From: Aphidius gifuensis | Taxonomy: Eukaryota; Arthropoda; Insecta; Hymenoptera; Braconidae | Length of the DNA stretch: 64,000 nucleotides | Direction of reading: 5' to 3' | Assembly (NCBI RefSeq): GCF_014905175.1 | Contig: NC_057790.1 | Location: forward strand, 12,736,469 to 12,800,468 | Shown: piece by piece, positions 33,911 through 46,309 of the stretch | How positions within the stretch are numbered: the stretch's first letter is position 1 | Layout of the letters: every line of letters starts with the position of its first letter | Notes under the pieces: generated by a model | Databases searched by the model: none | Told to the model about the DNA's origin: nothing | Seen by the model: the letters and a program-made list of their open reading frames with translations, nothing else | Position numbers and translations under genes: made by a program

Positions 33911-35176
33911 AACGTGATTCAAGAAGTTTATTTGTTATACATCAAGAACATTTAGGTACAATCAATAAATTACATACAAAACATACATATAATTATCATT
34001 TACTTTTTACTATTGTTACGTACCAAGTTGAAAAATTAAAATTTAACTATGAAATAACAAGAAAAAGAAAGAATATGTAAAATCAAAATTAAATAACCAA
34101 ATAATCATAGAATAATTAAAATAAATCAACTTGGTATTTCACGTTAAAATTAAAAATCCTCTTATTTTGTTATTCCCTACAGGGTAACGGGTTAGGAGGG
34201 AATGTGTATGATTGTAGATGTACCTTGATGTAAGAACAATCCGAAACAATTGTTGAGAGCGTGTCAATCTGGATGGTCGCCTGTTGATGTTTGTAGTCTC
34301 GAATAATCCAAATGGTAAATTAAACCATGAAGCACAGGAAACAACACCCGGGGAAATGTCACAGTCAATAATTTTTATATAGGATTAGGGAAGGTTAAAT
34401 AACACAGGAAATAATAATTTATCACAAGAATTAATTAGTTTAAATTCACTTGAAAAATGTTATTTATTTAAAACGTAAAAGTTCAATTGATTTTATTTAA
34501 TTTTTATCAGATGTAATTGATTTAATTTTAATCTTAATTTTGAATTTTTAATTTAGTTTCAATGATTTGAATAGAACGAGAGTTGTCGCAAGAGTGACGC
34601 TCCTTAATATTAAAAATAAAATTATTCCCATAAAAATTTAATTATTAGGTAGGGATGAAAAGTGGTACCATAGTTGAACCAATCGGATTTAAGGGTTCCC
34701 ATGGTAGTCAGCATTTAATAATTTGCTTAAACATTTTGTTAATAATAATTTAATAATTTTAACGGATGTAAAATCTCGAGTTGCAAAGGTGACTTTGAAA
34801 TGTGTTTATAAAATGATTTTAAATAAAAATTTATAATATTGTGAGAAACAAGTAAAATGATGATTGTGATTAAAAAGCATAAAAATAATTTTAGAAAATA
34901 AAAAAAAGAAAGATGTTATTTGCTGACTCGGTATCTCTATGTGTTAAATCTATTAAATTATTATTTTATTTATTAATTATAAATTATTTTAATACCAAGA
35001 CGTAACACTATGATATTTTAATTATGAATTAATTTTAAAAATGAGTTTTATTTTTAAAATAGTCATTTCTTAAAAAATTAAATTATGTCAGTTTATCTAA
35101 ACTTGATAAAATTCGAATTAAATATCATTTTTCAACTGTATTGAAAATAAAACTAATTTTCAAAATAAATCCATAA
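33911..35176. other. No gene seen
   Basis: AT-rich sequence with a few GC-richer patches (34185-34380). No convincing coding frame, RNA gene or bounded repeat. Confidence 0.4.
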
Positions 35177-35461
35177 TTAAAGAAGTTTTTTTAAATCATA
35201 AAACGAATTTAAAATTGAACTGACAGTCATTGGTAAACCATCTAAAAAATCTAGATGACTTCCAAGTGGAACTTTCCATTTTGATGTCCAATGTAAAAAA
35301 TCTATGAGATAATTTTCTACTTGTGGATTTCGTCCAGATAAAATGCGTTTCATATTAAGACGCTTTTCGTCTTTATTACTCAAAGTATTGAGACCATCAA
35401 TTGCATTATTACAACGCTCAATAAATTTTGATGTTTCCATCCATGTTTTAGAGCCTATCAA
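35177..35461 (-). pseudogene. P-element/THAP9-like transposase remnant, 3' exon
   Basis: A minus-strand block of 95 codons reading TSKFIERCNNAIDGLNTLS early on, followed by a Lys/Arg-rich stretch and LIDFLHWTSKWK. This matches the C-terminal helical region of P-element and THAP9 transposases, where an F...N..FD.LN motif precedes such a segment. It lies about 6.8 kb from the next recognisable exon, on the same strand and in the expected order, so it is probably the tail of the same decayed gene. Continuation downstream is not visible. Confidence 0.45.
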
Positions 35462-36525
35462 AAGGTTGGCTTTACCTTCAAAAAAAAAAAAAAAAACAAT
35501 ACTTTTTCATAAACAAATATATAATAATGAAAAACCCAAAAAATAATTCATAAAAATGATTTCTATGAGACTTCTAGATTTTTATAAATTTTAAAATACG
35601 ATATTAAGTAATGGATCAATTATTATTATTTATAAAATTATTAAATCATAGACTAATTCAATTATTTGGTCAATATATATTTATAAAGAACTTCAAAAAT
35701 TTTTATTACAGAAAATATCGATGGTTGAATAAATAAATAAATAATTTAATTAATGTACAAAAGAAAAAAATAAAAAAAGTCAATTAATCAAACAAAATTA
35801 AAATATATTTTATTTTAGTTATTATTTTGTTCTTAGAAAGCTTGATCTGCCCCTACGAAGGATGTGACAGAAGACAACAAAAATAATAATGACTTAAAAA
35901 AAATAAAAATGCATTTTCTTAATTTCATAATTATTATTTAATCAAAATTATTGACGAGTTTCCATAATGAATAAATAAATTAATAAATAGTTGAATGAAT
36001 AAATATACGATTTTTATAAAAATTTTAATAATAATTATACAATTAAGAAATGGAAAAAAAACTTTTTGAAGTGAAACTTCTTTAGAATGGGCAGTAAATA
36101 AAAAAAAAAACAAAAGATGGATGCAACGAAAGTAACGGTATGAAGGTAAGCAATTTTAAATTATTTTTTATTTTGTTTTATTTATTTATTCCCTTGACAA
36201 CGATACGAAAAAATTTGTTTCAAAATTTTAGTTTCATGAAAAATTTAAGAGACAAAGGTGAATATTAAGGTTAATACTTTTATTATATACAATATATAAT
36301 TTATTATATTATTTTTAATCAAATAATGAGTATTTAAAATTATTCTGTTAAATAAACAATTAATACACAAGATAGTAGTTATTTAAGTGCTTGACATAAT
36401 ACAACAGCAACATCATAATCACAATACCAAACAACAATAAATAATATATGTGGATAAAATGTAGGTATATAATAAATGTGGATAAAATATATGTAGATAA
36501 TATAGTAAAGATAGTAAAGATCGTA

Positions 36526-36872
36526 TTTTAGATTGTATAGGATTTGAAGAAACAATTAATGACACTGAAATATTATCAAAAACATCTGATAAATGTACTG
36601 GTAATCCTAAATCAGTAAAATTTAAAATACGACCAGGTGCTATACCAATGTCTGGTAATTTTCATGAGGCTTGTACTGGTAGTTGTAATAATATTTTAAA
36701 TCAAATAATGAGTATTTGAAATGAATCTGTCCAATAAACAAATGATACACAAGATAGTGGTTATTCAAGTGCTTGTGCTTGTTATGATCGTGCTTGTCAT
36801 AATCGAAATAAATTCAAGATCTTGAATGAATTTGTTAAGGACAAAAAAATGGAACAGATGATTAAATATTGA
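36526..36872 (+). pseudogene. Decayed coding stretch, unrecognised
   Basis: After an acceptor-like TATTTTAG the plus strand reads a protein-like frame (DCIGFEETINDTEILSK..., KFKIRPGAIPMSGNFHEACT) with Cys pairs, interrupted in frame by TGA and TAA around 36716-36736. It then continues as DTQDSGYSSACACYDRACHN to another stop near 36870. A partial copy of its middle (AATCAAATAATGAGTATTT) lies at about 36315-36415, so part was duplicated. No family recognised. Confidence 0.35.
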
Positions 36873-37242
36873 ATCATTCAATGAAACAACAACAACAGGA
36901 GTAAATAATAAATAAATAAATGATGTACCAAGTGGAAATCAAAATAACAACAACAATATTGATCATATATAAACAACAGCAATCATAATAGAACAAATAC
37001 AGGGTGGTGGTGGTGGTGGCAGCGGCGGCGATGATGCACCATCATGTGTTTGTGGTTAATTCGCTCATAAAAAAGATGTTGAAAAAATCGATCAATGCTT
37101 GACATTAAATTTTTTTAACATCAAATAGTTCGTTTTGTTTTTTTTTTTTATTCAAATCTTGAGGAGATAGCTACTAAATTAAAATCAAATTTATTTCCAT
37201 TATAATTTGTATTAATTTTATTCATATTTTTCAGGCTATAAC

Positions 37243-37731
37243 ATGTCAGATTACGAGGCTGGAATTGACTCAATATTCAATAATATTGGAAGCTTAAGTC
37301 ATCTAAAGTTGATATATCGGGAAAATATTAAAAGATATCATCCCGACAAAAATCCTGAAGATAAAAGAGCAACTGAAAAAACTCAGTATTTCATAAATAT
37401 ATATGAAAAGAGATATTTCTCAATTGGTAATTGATATTTTAATACAATAATCTCGACATTTGAAGATATAAATTTTATAGTGTTTTCTTTTATTCCAGTA
37501 TAATAGTTGAAGAACAACAACAGCAACAACAACAGCAACAGCAACAACATCAGGAACACCAGGAACAGCAACAGCAACAACAAGATTATTTATATGACCC
37601 TTTCAATATTGATTCCGATGTTCAAATAATTTACGAGTCATACGATCAACAACAACAACAACAACATGATGATTTATATGACATTTTCGATATTGATTCT
37701 GATGTTGAAATAATTTGTCAGTCACACAATC

Positions 37732-37775
<44 letters not shown>

Positions 37776-37874
37776 AAACAAACACACGTGTATCGTCTTC
37801 ATCAGCAAATCAGAAGACTTAAAAAAAAATTCGACGTCAATATTCAGAAATACAACGACAGCAAGATAAAATAA
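37243..37874 (+). CDS. J-domain plus polyglutamine small protein, two exons
   Basis: Exon 1 (37243-37426) begins with an ATG after a TTTTTCAG acceptor-like site and encodes a short J-domain-like segment with the diagnostic HPD (RYHPDKNPEDKRATEK), which in DnaJ proteins contacts Hsp70. A GT at 37427 and an AG at 37505-37506 join it in phase 1 to exon 2 (37507-37874). Exon 2 encodes glutamine runs separated by two copies of a DLYD.F.IDSDV.II acidic motif, and ends in a basic segment, VYRLHQQIRRLKKKFD. The J domain looks short (helix I is weak), so function is uncertain. It could be a retained gene fragment, but no stop interrupts the spliced frame. Confidence 0.45.
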
Positions 37875-38171
37875 ATAAATATAAACAATTAAAAAAAAAA
37901 AACATTTATATACAACATGAAACTTAAATTGAATTCAATATTTTATTTTGATAATTTGCTATTAAATTTATATATTTTTTCAAATTGTTTGTGACATAAA
38001 TCTTTATAAAAAAATAATGATGCTGTTTTATTCATATCCTTCTCCAGATATCTTTTTAGAAAGCTTCTACAATTTATCTTAATTTTCCCGTTGATTTTTT
38101 ATTTTTTTTCTGCCTGAAAAAAATGAAACGACGAATAGAAAGACGTCGGTATTAACTTAGAAAAATTAAGT

Positions 38172-38244
38172 AGCCCTGTAGTCCAAAAATCGAGACGTTT
38201 GCCTAGTAAGCAAAAGACCTGGGTTCGATTCCCGGCGGGGGAAC
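38172..38244 (+). pseudogene. tRNA-Thr(AGT)-like sequence
   Basis: The anticodon arm is good (TTTGC-CTAGTAA-GCAAA, anticodon AGT) and so is the T-arm (CTGGG-TTCGATT-CCCGG). The acceptor stem pairs in five positions (CCCTG with CGGGG, one G-U) and fails at the outer two, and the D-stem is weak. It is flanked by the inverted words TTAGAAAAATTAAG and ATTTTTTCTAAG, so the unit could fold with its flanks. More likely a tRNA-derived repeat or decayed tRNA than a working gene. Confidence 0.5.
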
Positions 38245-38879
38245 TTCTTTATTTTTTCTAAGTTTCTGTATTTTTCATTTCATGTTCATTTTCATATTCA
38301 GAGATAAAAATTTAGCCGGTTGAGATACTAAATACTTACATATTGTCCTATACTTGAATCTTTCTTGAATATCGAGAATATATATATACATAAAAGTAAT
38401 ATATAATGAAAAGATCATACAAAAAGAAGGATAGGAATAATACTGACACGAAAAATTGATAAACAGTCAAAGAGAAAAATTCCATATGAATTGCTTATTA
38501 ATATTATAAAAAAAAATTTTTGTCGATTACTTATATTCAGAGTATTAAATATGATCAAATAGAAATTATAGAGTATGAACAAGAATTCTCATTCAATAAA
38601 AAAGGTATTTTTTCGTTGTTCAGAAGTAAGAGATTTTTAGAGAACTACTTTATTGTTCTTGCAGAAGTAATCACTTTATTGAAAATGATCGATGAAAGTA
38701 TCCGTAATGATTTTTATATGTAAAAAAAAGAAAATTTAAACAATCTGGACAGAAAAAAATTAAAAAGAAAAAGTATACATAAAATAGTAATAGTGTTCAG
38801 CTGACTAGTTGTTCAATAAATAAATATTTATATAAAATTATATTCTGTGTTATTTTTAAATTAAAATTTCATTTACATA

Positions 38880-40020
38880 CACTCAGAGAAGGATATGTTA
38901 ACAGTTAACATACCAATATGTTTACATTAAACATACAAAAGTTTAATGTTAAGATATATATATTAACAATAAACATAGATATCTTAATACTGTTAACATA
39001 CGTATCTTTACGCGGCCAAATATTTTGATGCGCTAGTCTACTTCTTGTAATCTTTTTTTTTTGACATTATATTGTGATACTATTCTAATAAATTGTAATA
39101 TAATATGTACTCGTGTTGTCATAAATTTATTTAAATTTAGTTTTTTTGTAAATTCATTCTTAAATTTACATTAAATTTTCATATTTACATACGTAAATGT
39201 CTTCAACTATCAACCTGACCTTCAAATTGTGTCAATTACAGATATCTTAATAGTTAACATACGCATATTAATTATTAAGTTACGTATGTTTAATGTTAAT
39301 ATATATATATCTTTGATGTAAACTTATCAGCCACCACCCATTTAAACATGGCATATGTTAAGGTTGCTTACAAGGGACATAGTCGTACTATTATTTAGGC
39401 TTGGAGGACTCGTATACCACTACGTTTATTTTGTGGCCCCTCTTTAAAAATTTTGTTACGCTTTTGCCTTTAAAATCGTAGTGTGTGTGTAAACAGATAG
39501 GCACCAACACTATTCCAGCAAGCAAAATGGAAATCGTGAGACACTGTATTTTTTTATATACTACCACTACTATAGTGCATCATTGTATATGTCACGTTGG
39601 TGTATAACATCCCGCTCGGCAAGTGAAAAGTAAACAAGGAGAAGAGAGCAGTGTTGCCGGATCGCAATTCTCTCATGTCCTTTCGTTGCGAGAAAGACGA
39701 AAATTTCAAAATTTAACATTAAATATCTTTAAAAATCAACGTCAGAAAAAATTCAAATTCTTTTATCGTATTCGTCTTGTCGAGCACTACAATTTGATAG
39801 TAATTTGAAAATTTTTTAGTGAAAAACGAACTCGTTAAAAACAAAAATGTACGGTATATCAACTATCAACAAAAATTGAAAGAAATTGAGAGTATAGATA
39901 TTTATTTCATTTGAAAAATGAGCAAAAAAAAAAAAAAAATTGAGTGACGATTTAATTATTTATAAGCAACCTTAACATTAAACAGGATATGTTAACTGTT
40001 AACATATCCTTCTCTGAGTG
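38880..40020. mobile_element. mariner-type element (CACTCAGAGAAGG ends, TA TSD), 1.14 kb
   Basis: Ends CACTCAGAGAAGGATATGTT and (inverted) AACATATCCTTCTCTGAGTG, with TA outside both. Subterminal TTAACA/TGTTAA words recur in both orientations. No transposase. A 61-codon frame in the interior has no recognisable content. Confidence 0.8.
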
Positions 40021-40142
40021 TAGAACCTTAATATTATAACTAATCAATGAATTCAAAAATTTCTATCATAATTGTTAATGACTGAATGAACATAATAGTT
40101 CACTCGGAAGAAGAGCAAAAAAGGCAACTAGTCAAAAATATA

Positions 40143-41166
40143 CACAGTAAAAAAAAAAATGTAAAATGTAAAAAAAATGTAAATGTTAAAATAAAAATGT
40201 CAAATTTTTAACATTTTTCTAAGTGTTAAATGGAAATTTAACATTTTTTCATCTGTAACATCTAAAAAAATGTAAAAATTAGAAAAAATGTAAATTTGAC
40301 ATTTAAAAAAATGTCAAGTTATTTTACACATACAATTAACACTTAAAAAAATGTTAAATTTTGGATTTGACATTTTTCGAATGTTAAAAATTAGTTGAGA
40401 GATGACCGCTAGGTCTTGCGAGTTGCGTTAATAATTATTTTCCCTCGCTTCTACCAGTGAACGACGCCAAATAAAACTTAGTGTTACAGAAATAAGTTTA
40501 ATACATATTATAAAAATAAATAATATAATTAAAGAAGTTACAAAACATAAGTTATTCTTCAGTTCATATTTTTTTTGTTTTATCGAGATCATATCCATTC
40601 GAAATAAATAATTATTTACTTTTTATTACCAATGTGTCATACCTAACCTATGATTTTGCTCGTTTGTGTCAATTTTTTTTTTATATTATATATCCATTTT
40701 ACTACAAATAAATTTATTTTGTGAATATAAATATTATTATTAATATTTTGTGTGATTGTTTGTAATTTTATAATTAAGAAAAGATTGAAATAAATAATTT
40801 GAAACATAATCATATTCATATGCTTTTTTTCTTCAAGACAATTTACATTTTTTCTTCAAGACAATTTACATTTTTTTAAATGTAAAATTTTTAACATTTT
40901 TTTGGATGTCAAAATCGGTCTACACTTTTTTAAATGTTAAATTTTAACACTTTTTTAAATGTTAAATTTCAACATTTTTTTAAATGTTAAATTTTAACAT
41001 TTTTTCGAATGTTAATTTTTAACACTTTTTTAAATGTTAATTTTTTAACATTTTTTAAGTGTTAAAATTTAACACTTAAAAAAATGTTGAATTTAACATT
41101 TAAAAAAATGTAGACCGATTTTGACATCCAAAAAATGTTAAATTTTACATTTTTTTTTTTACTGTG
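40143..41166. mobile_element. MITE with CACAGTAAAAAA ends and TGTTAAATTT array, TA TSD
   Basis: Ends CACAGTAAAAAAAAAAATG and (inverted) CATTTTTTTTTTTACTGTG, with TA outside both. The outer parts are arrays of ATGTTAAATTTTAACATTTT words that pair with each other. The middle (40390-40840) is unique. Non-coding. Confidence 0.8.
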
Positions 41167-41259
41167 TATTAATGCAACGAGAGATCTTTCAATTACTATT
41201 TATTAGAATTACTAAAGAAGTTTCACTTCCCTGTGCGTACAATAACACACATCTTTTTT

Positions 41260-42215
41260 TAATTTATTTTAGTTATTATTATTGTTCTTTTCTTTCAACC
41301 CGTCCTTCGCACTAAAGTTCAAGCATTTTAACATAAAAAAATAATAAGAATTAAAATAAATTACTTTTTTTTTTTTAAATTTTTTAATTCATGTAATTTT
41401 TTTATATATTAATTATAAGAATCTTTCTACTAATTTCTATTCAAAATTAGTAATTATGATTTCGTTACAAAATAAATGAAATAATAAATGAGTAAAAAAA
41501 AACAATTTTATTTTATTTTAGTTATGATTATTTTTGTTCTCTCTTCACCCGTCCTTCGTAATTAAAGTACAAGCCTTCTAACATAGAAAAATAATAATAA
41601 CTAAAATAAATTATTATGTTTTTTAGTGTTCCGTAGGACACTTATGTTTTCGCTTTTCTGTGACTTTTTGTTAATTCGAGATAAAATGTGAAGTCCTGAA
41701 TCGAATTGGCTTGTGAGATGCTCATTTTCTTTATTCTTTTTGGCCAAAAGCAATCGTCATATTTATTTCCAATTTTGGGGCCTTATTAGATTTAATATGC
41801 CCATTTTTGGACATGGCCCAATTCCAAATATTGACCAATCAATTCCGGCAATGTTTTAATCGACGACGCTTCATCTGTAGACTCTAAGATATTTTTTTCA
41901 AATTTTTCGGTCGTTTATTTTTTTTTTTATTCAACGATATGTAGTGTCACAAACTGTTTTTTTACAATAATTATGTAAACAGCAAGAAATAAAATAAAAA
42001 ATCCTACGGAACACTTAGAATGCACCTTGGGGAACTTGACTATCTTTTTTTTTTTTAATTTCTTAATTTATTTAATTTTTTTGTATATTATTTGTATTTA
42101 TCTTTTCAATAATTTCGACTAAAAAGCCATAATTATAATTTAATTACGATATAAATGAAATAATACATCAGTAAATTGATATGTTAATTGATAAATAAAT
42201 TAAAGAATAAATGAA
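41260..42215. repeat. 240-bp tandem duplication and a GTGTTCCGTAGGA MITE
   Basis: Two copies of a unit with TTATTTTAGTTAT...TTGTTCT...CCCGTCCTTCG start near 41266 and 41508. Directly after it, 41625-42015 is a MITE of about 390 bp with inverted ends AGTGTTCCGTAGGA and TCCTACGGAACACT. These sit in what would be an intron of the decayed P-like transposase. Confidence 0.6.
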
Positions 42216-42217
42216 TT

Positions 42218-43393
42218 ACCTGCAGTTTGCATTTCTGCTGCGTATCTGCGACCAAACATTTGAAAAGTTCTTTTCACGTTCATAGACTCAAAACTGTTGG
42301 GGTAAAGATGTAATCTCTCGTTTATATGAGACAATAAATGTGAGCCATCATTAGTTTTTCTATCAACTTTCAAATGTTAAAATGAAATCAGTATATAATG
42401 CTATAATTTTTTCATCACAAATTAATGGTTTTCTTGATCTTAAAAATGCTTAAACCCTTTAAAATTAGTGAGGAACATCAAAACCTATATAATATTTTAC
42501 ACTATCATGGATGAAACTACCAACATCACTGTTGATACAACTACTTTGCTGATCACTTTTATATTTCACCTTCAGCAAATTTACTAAACGTTGATTATTG
42601 GTTCCCATATCACATGTTAAAAAACGACAATCAGCACCAATTTTTTTCAATCGACTTAAACATTCAATTATAATTTTATAAAGATCATCACCACTTATAT
42701 TCTTTTCAGTAAAAAAATAAGCGAGTGTTTGGTGCCACTGGTTATTTACGTTGATACTATCAAGACATAGAAATAAAACTGATTTGGCTCGTGCTGGTGA
42801 TCGTCCAAACTGTCCTTTATCAACAAGATCTTTAATTATATCAAATTTTTCAGAATATTGTTCACAAGTATTTATCACAGTTTCATTAAATTTGAGACAA
42901 CGAATTCTGTCTACCGGTGGATAACTCATCAAAACTTGTTTTAATGTAATGAATACTGTTACACACAAACCTGGAGATATAATAAATTCATCTAGCCATC
43001 TTCTGATAGTGTTTTTACTTGGAAAATAAACTCCTTTTTGACGCAAGCTTCCTAAAGCTGCTAGTGAATGATAATATAAAGTCTTGGCTACATCTTTTTC
43101 CATCTTTTTATAGGGTGTATTAGTTGTATGCATTTGTAGCATAGCAGTGGCTTTTGCCACAGGATCCAAATTCATTTTATCAATTAAATTAAAAGTTTCC
43201 TTCTTTAAATATTTTTGAAGTCTTTTAAGATTTTTAAATCGCCGACGCTTAACTACAACCATTTTTTTATTTAATTTGTTGACTACTGATTGAAGAATTT
43301 TATTATTTTTGATGAAATTGAATTTTCTTTTTCAAGAACTTTACAACGTTCTTGTAAATTACCATATGAAGTAAAAGATAATGTTACTAATGA
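42218..43393 (-). pseudogene. P-element/THAP-type transposase, core region, decayed
   Basis: The intact stretch 43262-42465 (265 codons) carries the P-element hallmarks: HSLAALGSLRQKGVYFPS and TIRRWLDEF, then FNETVINTCEQY where the family has a catalytic Asp, then WHQTLAYFFTEKNISGDD, and CDMGTNNQRLVNLL followed by FDVPH of the GTP-binding insertion. The Asp-to-Asn change alone would cripple it. After FDVPH the family continues, but here stops follow at once. A recognisable downstream exon (HLYPNSFESMNVKRTFQMFG) lies at about 42375-42218 before a GTAATT donor. Upstream, 43393-43270 encodes a leucine-rich coiled coil in a shifted frame. Confidence 0.7.
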
Positions 43394-43400
43394 AACTTCT

Positions 43401-45478
43401 CCCTAGCGGATGCGTCGACACCTATTCGATCGGGATTTGATTCTCCAATGTAGCATTCAGTCGACAGCGATTTGACAGCATATATAAAACGTAATTCACG
43501 AGCACCGGATACTCAAAATGAGTTGGAAAAATATGGAATATAAATATGAGATTATAATGACAATAACTTAAACTGAATGAAACCTTGACTTACATGTATT
43601 TAATAATAAATAAGAGATTAAATTATACACGGTAGAGAGGTTAGATTGACATGATTCGCATATCTACTGGAGTCGGAAAGCTGTCGAGCCTCAGACCATT
43701 CATCGATATAATTCGGTATTCACCGAGATATTTTTCACAAAATCGACAATCTTCTTTCGACACCGAAATGAGAGGTTTATAATTACATTTTTTTACATTG
43801 TTTTAAACATCATGAAGGACTGTATTCATGATAAATTCGCATTTTTTAATAAAAAATTAATAGAATATATAAAAAACGTAAAAAATTTAAACAAAAAATT
43901 TTTATTGTTTATAATTTTTATTAATAGCTTTCTATTTATTCTATCAGAAAAAATGCAAATTCTTCATTAGAACCATTATGATGTTTAACGGCAATTAAAA
44001 ACTGGCAAACGGTGATCAGTGCAAACAACAGTCGCTTTCGACATACCGAAATCATCTATTTAATGTAAATAAATGTACGAGTCAAGTTTCATTCAGTTAA
44101 AGGTCATATACTCAATATTTTTCCATATTTTTCCGGCAAACTCGTGAATTACGTTCTATATATGCTGTCGAATATATAAATAAACTTGTAAAAAAAAAAA
44201 GAAAACTATTTAATAGTAATAATGACATTATTTAGATATCATCGCAATCATAATAGCAATAAATAAAGTGGAATTTATATATGCAATGTCAGGACTGTTA
44301 TTAAAATAAAGAACAATAACATTAGCAGACGACAGTGATTATGAAGTAAAATAAAATTTAAATGAAAAAAAGTTTGATTAAACTAAATAAAGATAATAAA
44401 TTTACCAAAGAAAATATATTTTAGATTGAACTAACTATATGGAATAAAAAGGCAGAAAATTTCTAGGAAAAAAAGGGTGATGTGATAGCATTAAAGGAAT
44501 TGAAAATAAATGAATACAAAAAAATGAAAAATATAATAACGACTTCAGCAACAACTAAAACGTTAAATCCTGATTCAACCGAGAGAAAAAAGTAAATAGA
44601 ATAAATACAATCGAACTCGACAATTTTGTAATAAATATTTAACATTGACAGGCTAAAATCATAGTACAACAAAATGAATAAAAACAGAGAGTTTAAAAGG
44701 TTAGAAGAAAGCGATTCTGGACATGGAGATGACCCATTAGAAGGAACAAGCAAAATGAATGAAAATTAAATAAATTTTAGCTGTAACAATAATCATTGTA
44801 ACAATAGAGAATGAAATAAATTTGTAGTCACGAATTTCGATATATGTATATTAAGGAAGAAATTAAAATTCCCCCCGCAGGGAAGGCACAGTTGCTTCAG
44901 CAACTGTATGATCATTTTTTTTTTATATGCAATTGTTATTAACAATTAATTTAATAATTATAAACAAAAAAAAAATTTTTTTGTTCAAATTTTTACAAGT
45001 TTTTCTATTTATTCTATTAAATTTTTTATGAAAAAAATGCAAATTCTCATTAACAAAGTCCATTATGATGTTTAAACAATTAAAAACAATGAAAAATGAA
45101 TAAATTAGACACCTCTCATTTCGGTGTCGAAAGATTGTCGATTTTGTGACAAAATATCTCGGTACTAATGACCGAGTCAATTACCGATGAATGGTCTGAG
45201 GCTCGACAGCTTTTTGACTCCGGTAGATATGCGAATCATGTCAATCTAACCTCTCTACCGAGTATAATTTAATCTCTTATTTAATATTAAATAGATGTAC
45301 TAGTCAAGGTTTCATTCAGTTTAAGTTATTGTCATTCTAATCTCATATTTATTTCATATTTTTCCTACTCATTTTGAGTATCTGGTGCTTGTAAATTACG
45401 TTTTATATATGCTGTCGAATGGCTATCAAATCGCTGTCGACTGAGTGCTACATTGGAGAGTCGAGCCATCCGATAGGG
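43401..45478. mobile_element. CCCTAGCGG-ended TIR element, 2.08 kb, CT TSD
   Basis: Ends CCCTAGCGGATGCGTCGACA and (inverted) CGAGCCATCCGATAGGG, flanked by CT on both sides. The long inner inverted repeats run to about 43770 and from 45100 (CTCCAATGTAGCA, TCAGTCGACAGCGATTTGA, CGGTAGAGAGGTTAGATTGA). A third diverged copy of the subterminal sequence is at 44080-44180. No transposase. It splits the THAP/P transposase gene between its THAP and coiled-coil regions. Confidence 0.8.
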
Positions 45479-45775
45479 CTTGGTTATTTTGATTTTTTTT
45501 TGTCTCATTCATTGAAAAATCAGCTCTTATTTTATTATTAACATAATTTACCATTTTCTCATTTAAAATCAAAGAAGCATTATTTGAGACCGAATTATTT
45601 TCAACAGTTGCAATATTATTTTTATTCTTTGATAAATAAAAATGAGACAATGGGATAGCATCAGTTTTTAATTTATCTTTAAATTCAGACTCAAAAGCTG
45701 ATAATGGAAAATGATCAGCACATATTTTTAATTTGCGAATATACTTAGCTGAATATTTTTCTAATTGTACATTTC
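45479..45775 (-). pseudogene. THAP-domain exon (C-terminal half) of the P-like transposase
   Basis: Entered through an acceptor (TATGTTTTAG|GAAAT) at 45775. It reads KLKICADHFPLSAFES followed by KLKTDAIPLSHF, the second Cys/His pair and the basic-to-proline motif of a THAP zinc finger. A Ser/Asn-rich linker follows and is cut at 45478 by the CCCTAGCGG element. The preceding exon with the first Cys pair was not found. It belongs with the core region at 42218-43393. Confidence 0.6.
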
Positions 45776-46300
45776 CTAAAACATAATAAAATGATACTGT
45801 GATAAGTAGAAGGAGGCTCTTCTGGGCGAATTCCGGGAATTTGGTTCCCCCTCCTTTCCCCCTCGTGTGTGTTGTGCATTAAAAATAAAATACCATACGT
45901 GCGAGTGAGAGGTATGTGTGTGAGAGAGAGGTATGTGTGTGAATGTATATAGTATAGGATGAATGAATAAGGGCGCGTAGTAAAAATGCATAGGTAACGT
46001 CTGGAATAACATAAGGACTCGGATAGAAAAACGTCTTATGGAGAAAGCAATGCGAGGGAGTGAGAGGTTTTTATAGTTACATAGTTGGGTCAGTTTCAGA
46101 CATGGTGTATAGAACTTTTCTTAAAATCTTTTTTTTGGTTGAAAACAAAACTTAAATATAAAATAAAAATATATAATACTATTCTTAACCTATGGAAATA
46201 AATTTCAAGACTTTAAATATAAATTAAATTTTATTTTCTCAAATTTTTATTTTTACAATTTTTTATTTCAAACATCAGTTTCATCCACACTGTGTATGTT
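45776..46300. other. No gene; GTGTGTGAGAGA microsatellite
   Basis: Contains a GTGTGTGAGAGAGAGG microsatellite near 45920 and AT-rich sequence. The frames are antisense to the microsatellite and not credible. Confidence 0.45.
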
Positions 46301-46309
46301 TTCCAGGAT

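Noticed and set aside
37383..37785. Leucine- and valine-rich minus-strand frames
   Set aside because: Antisense translations of the CAA/CAG glutamine tracts of the J-domain gene.
38172..38244. Functional tRNA-Thr gene
   Set aside because: The outer two acceptor pairs and part of the D-stem do not form.
44463..44753. 96-codon minus-strand frame inside the CCCTAGCGG element
   Set aside because: Low-complexity hydrophobic translation of AT-rich sequence in a non-autonomous TIR element, with no domain.
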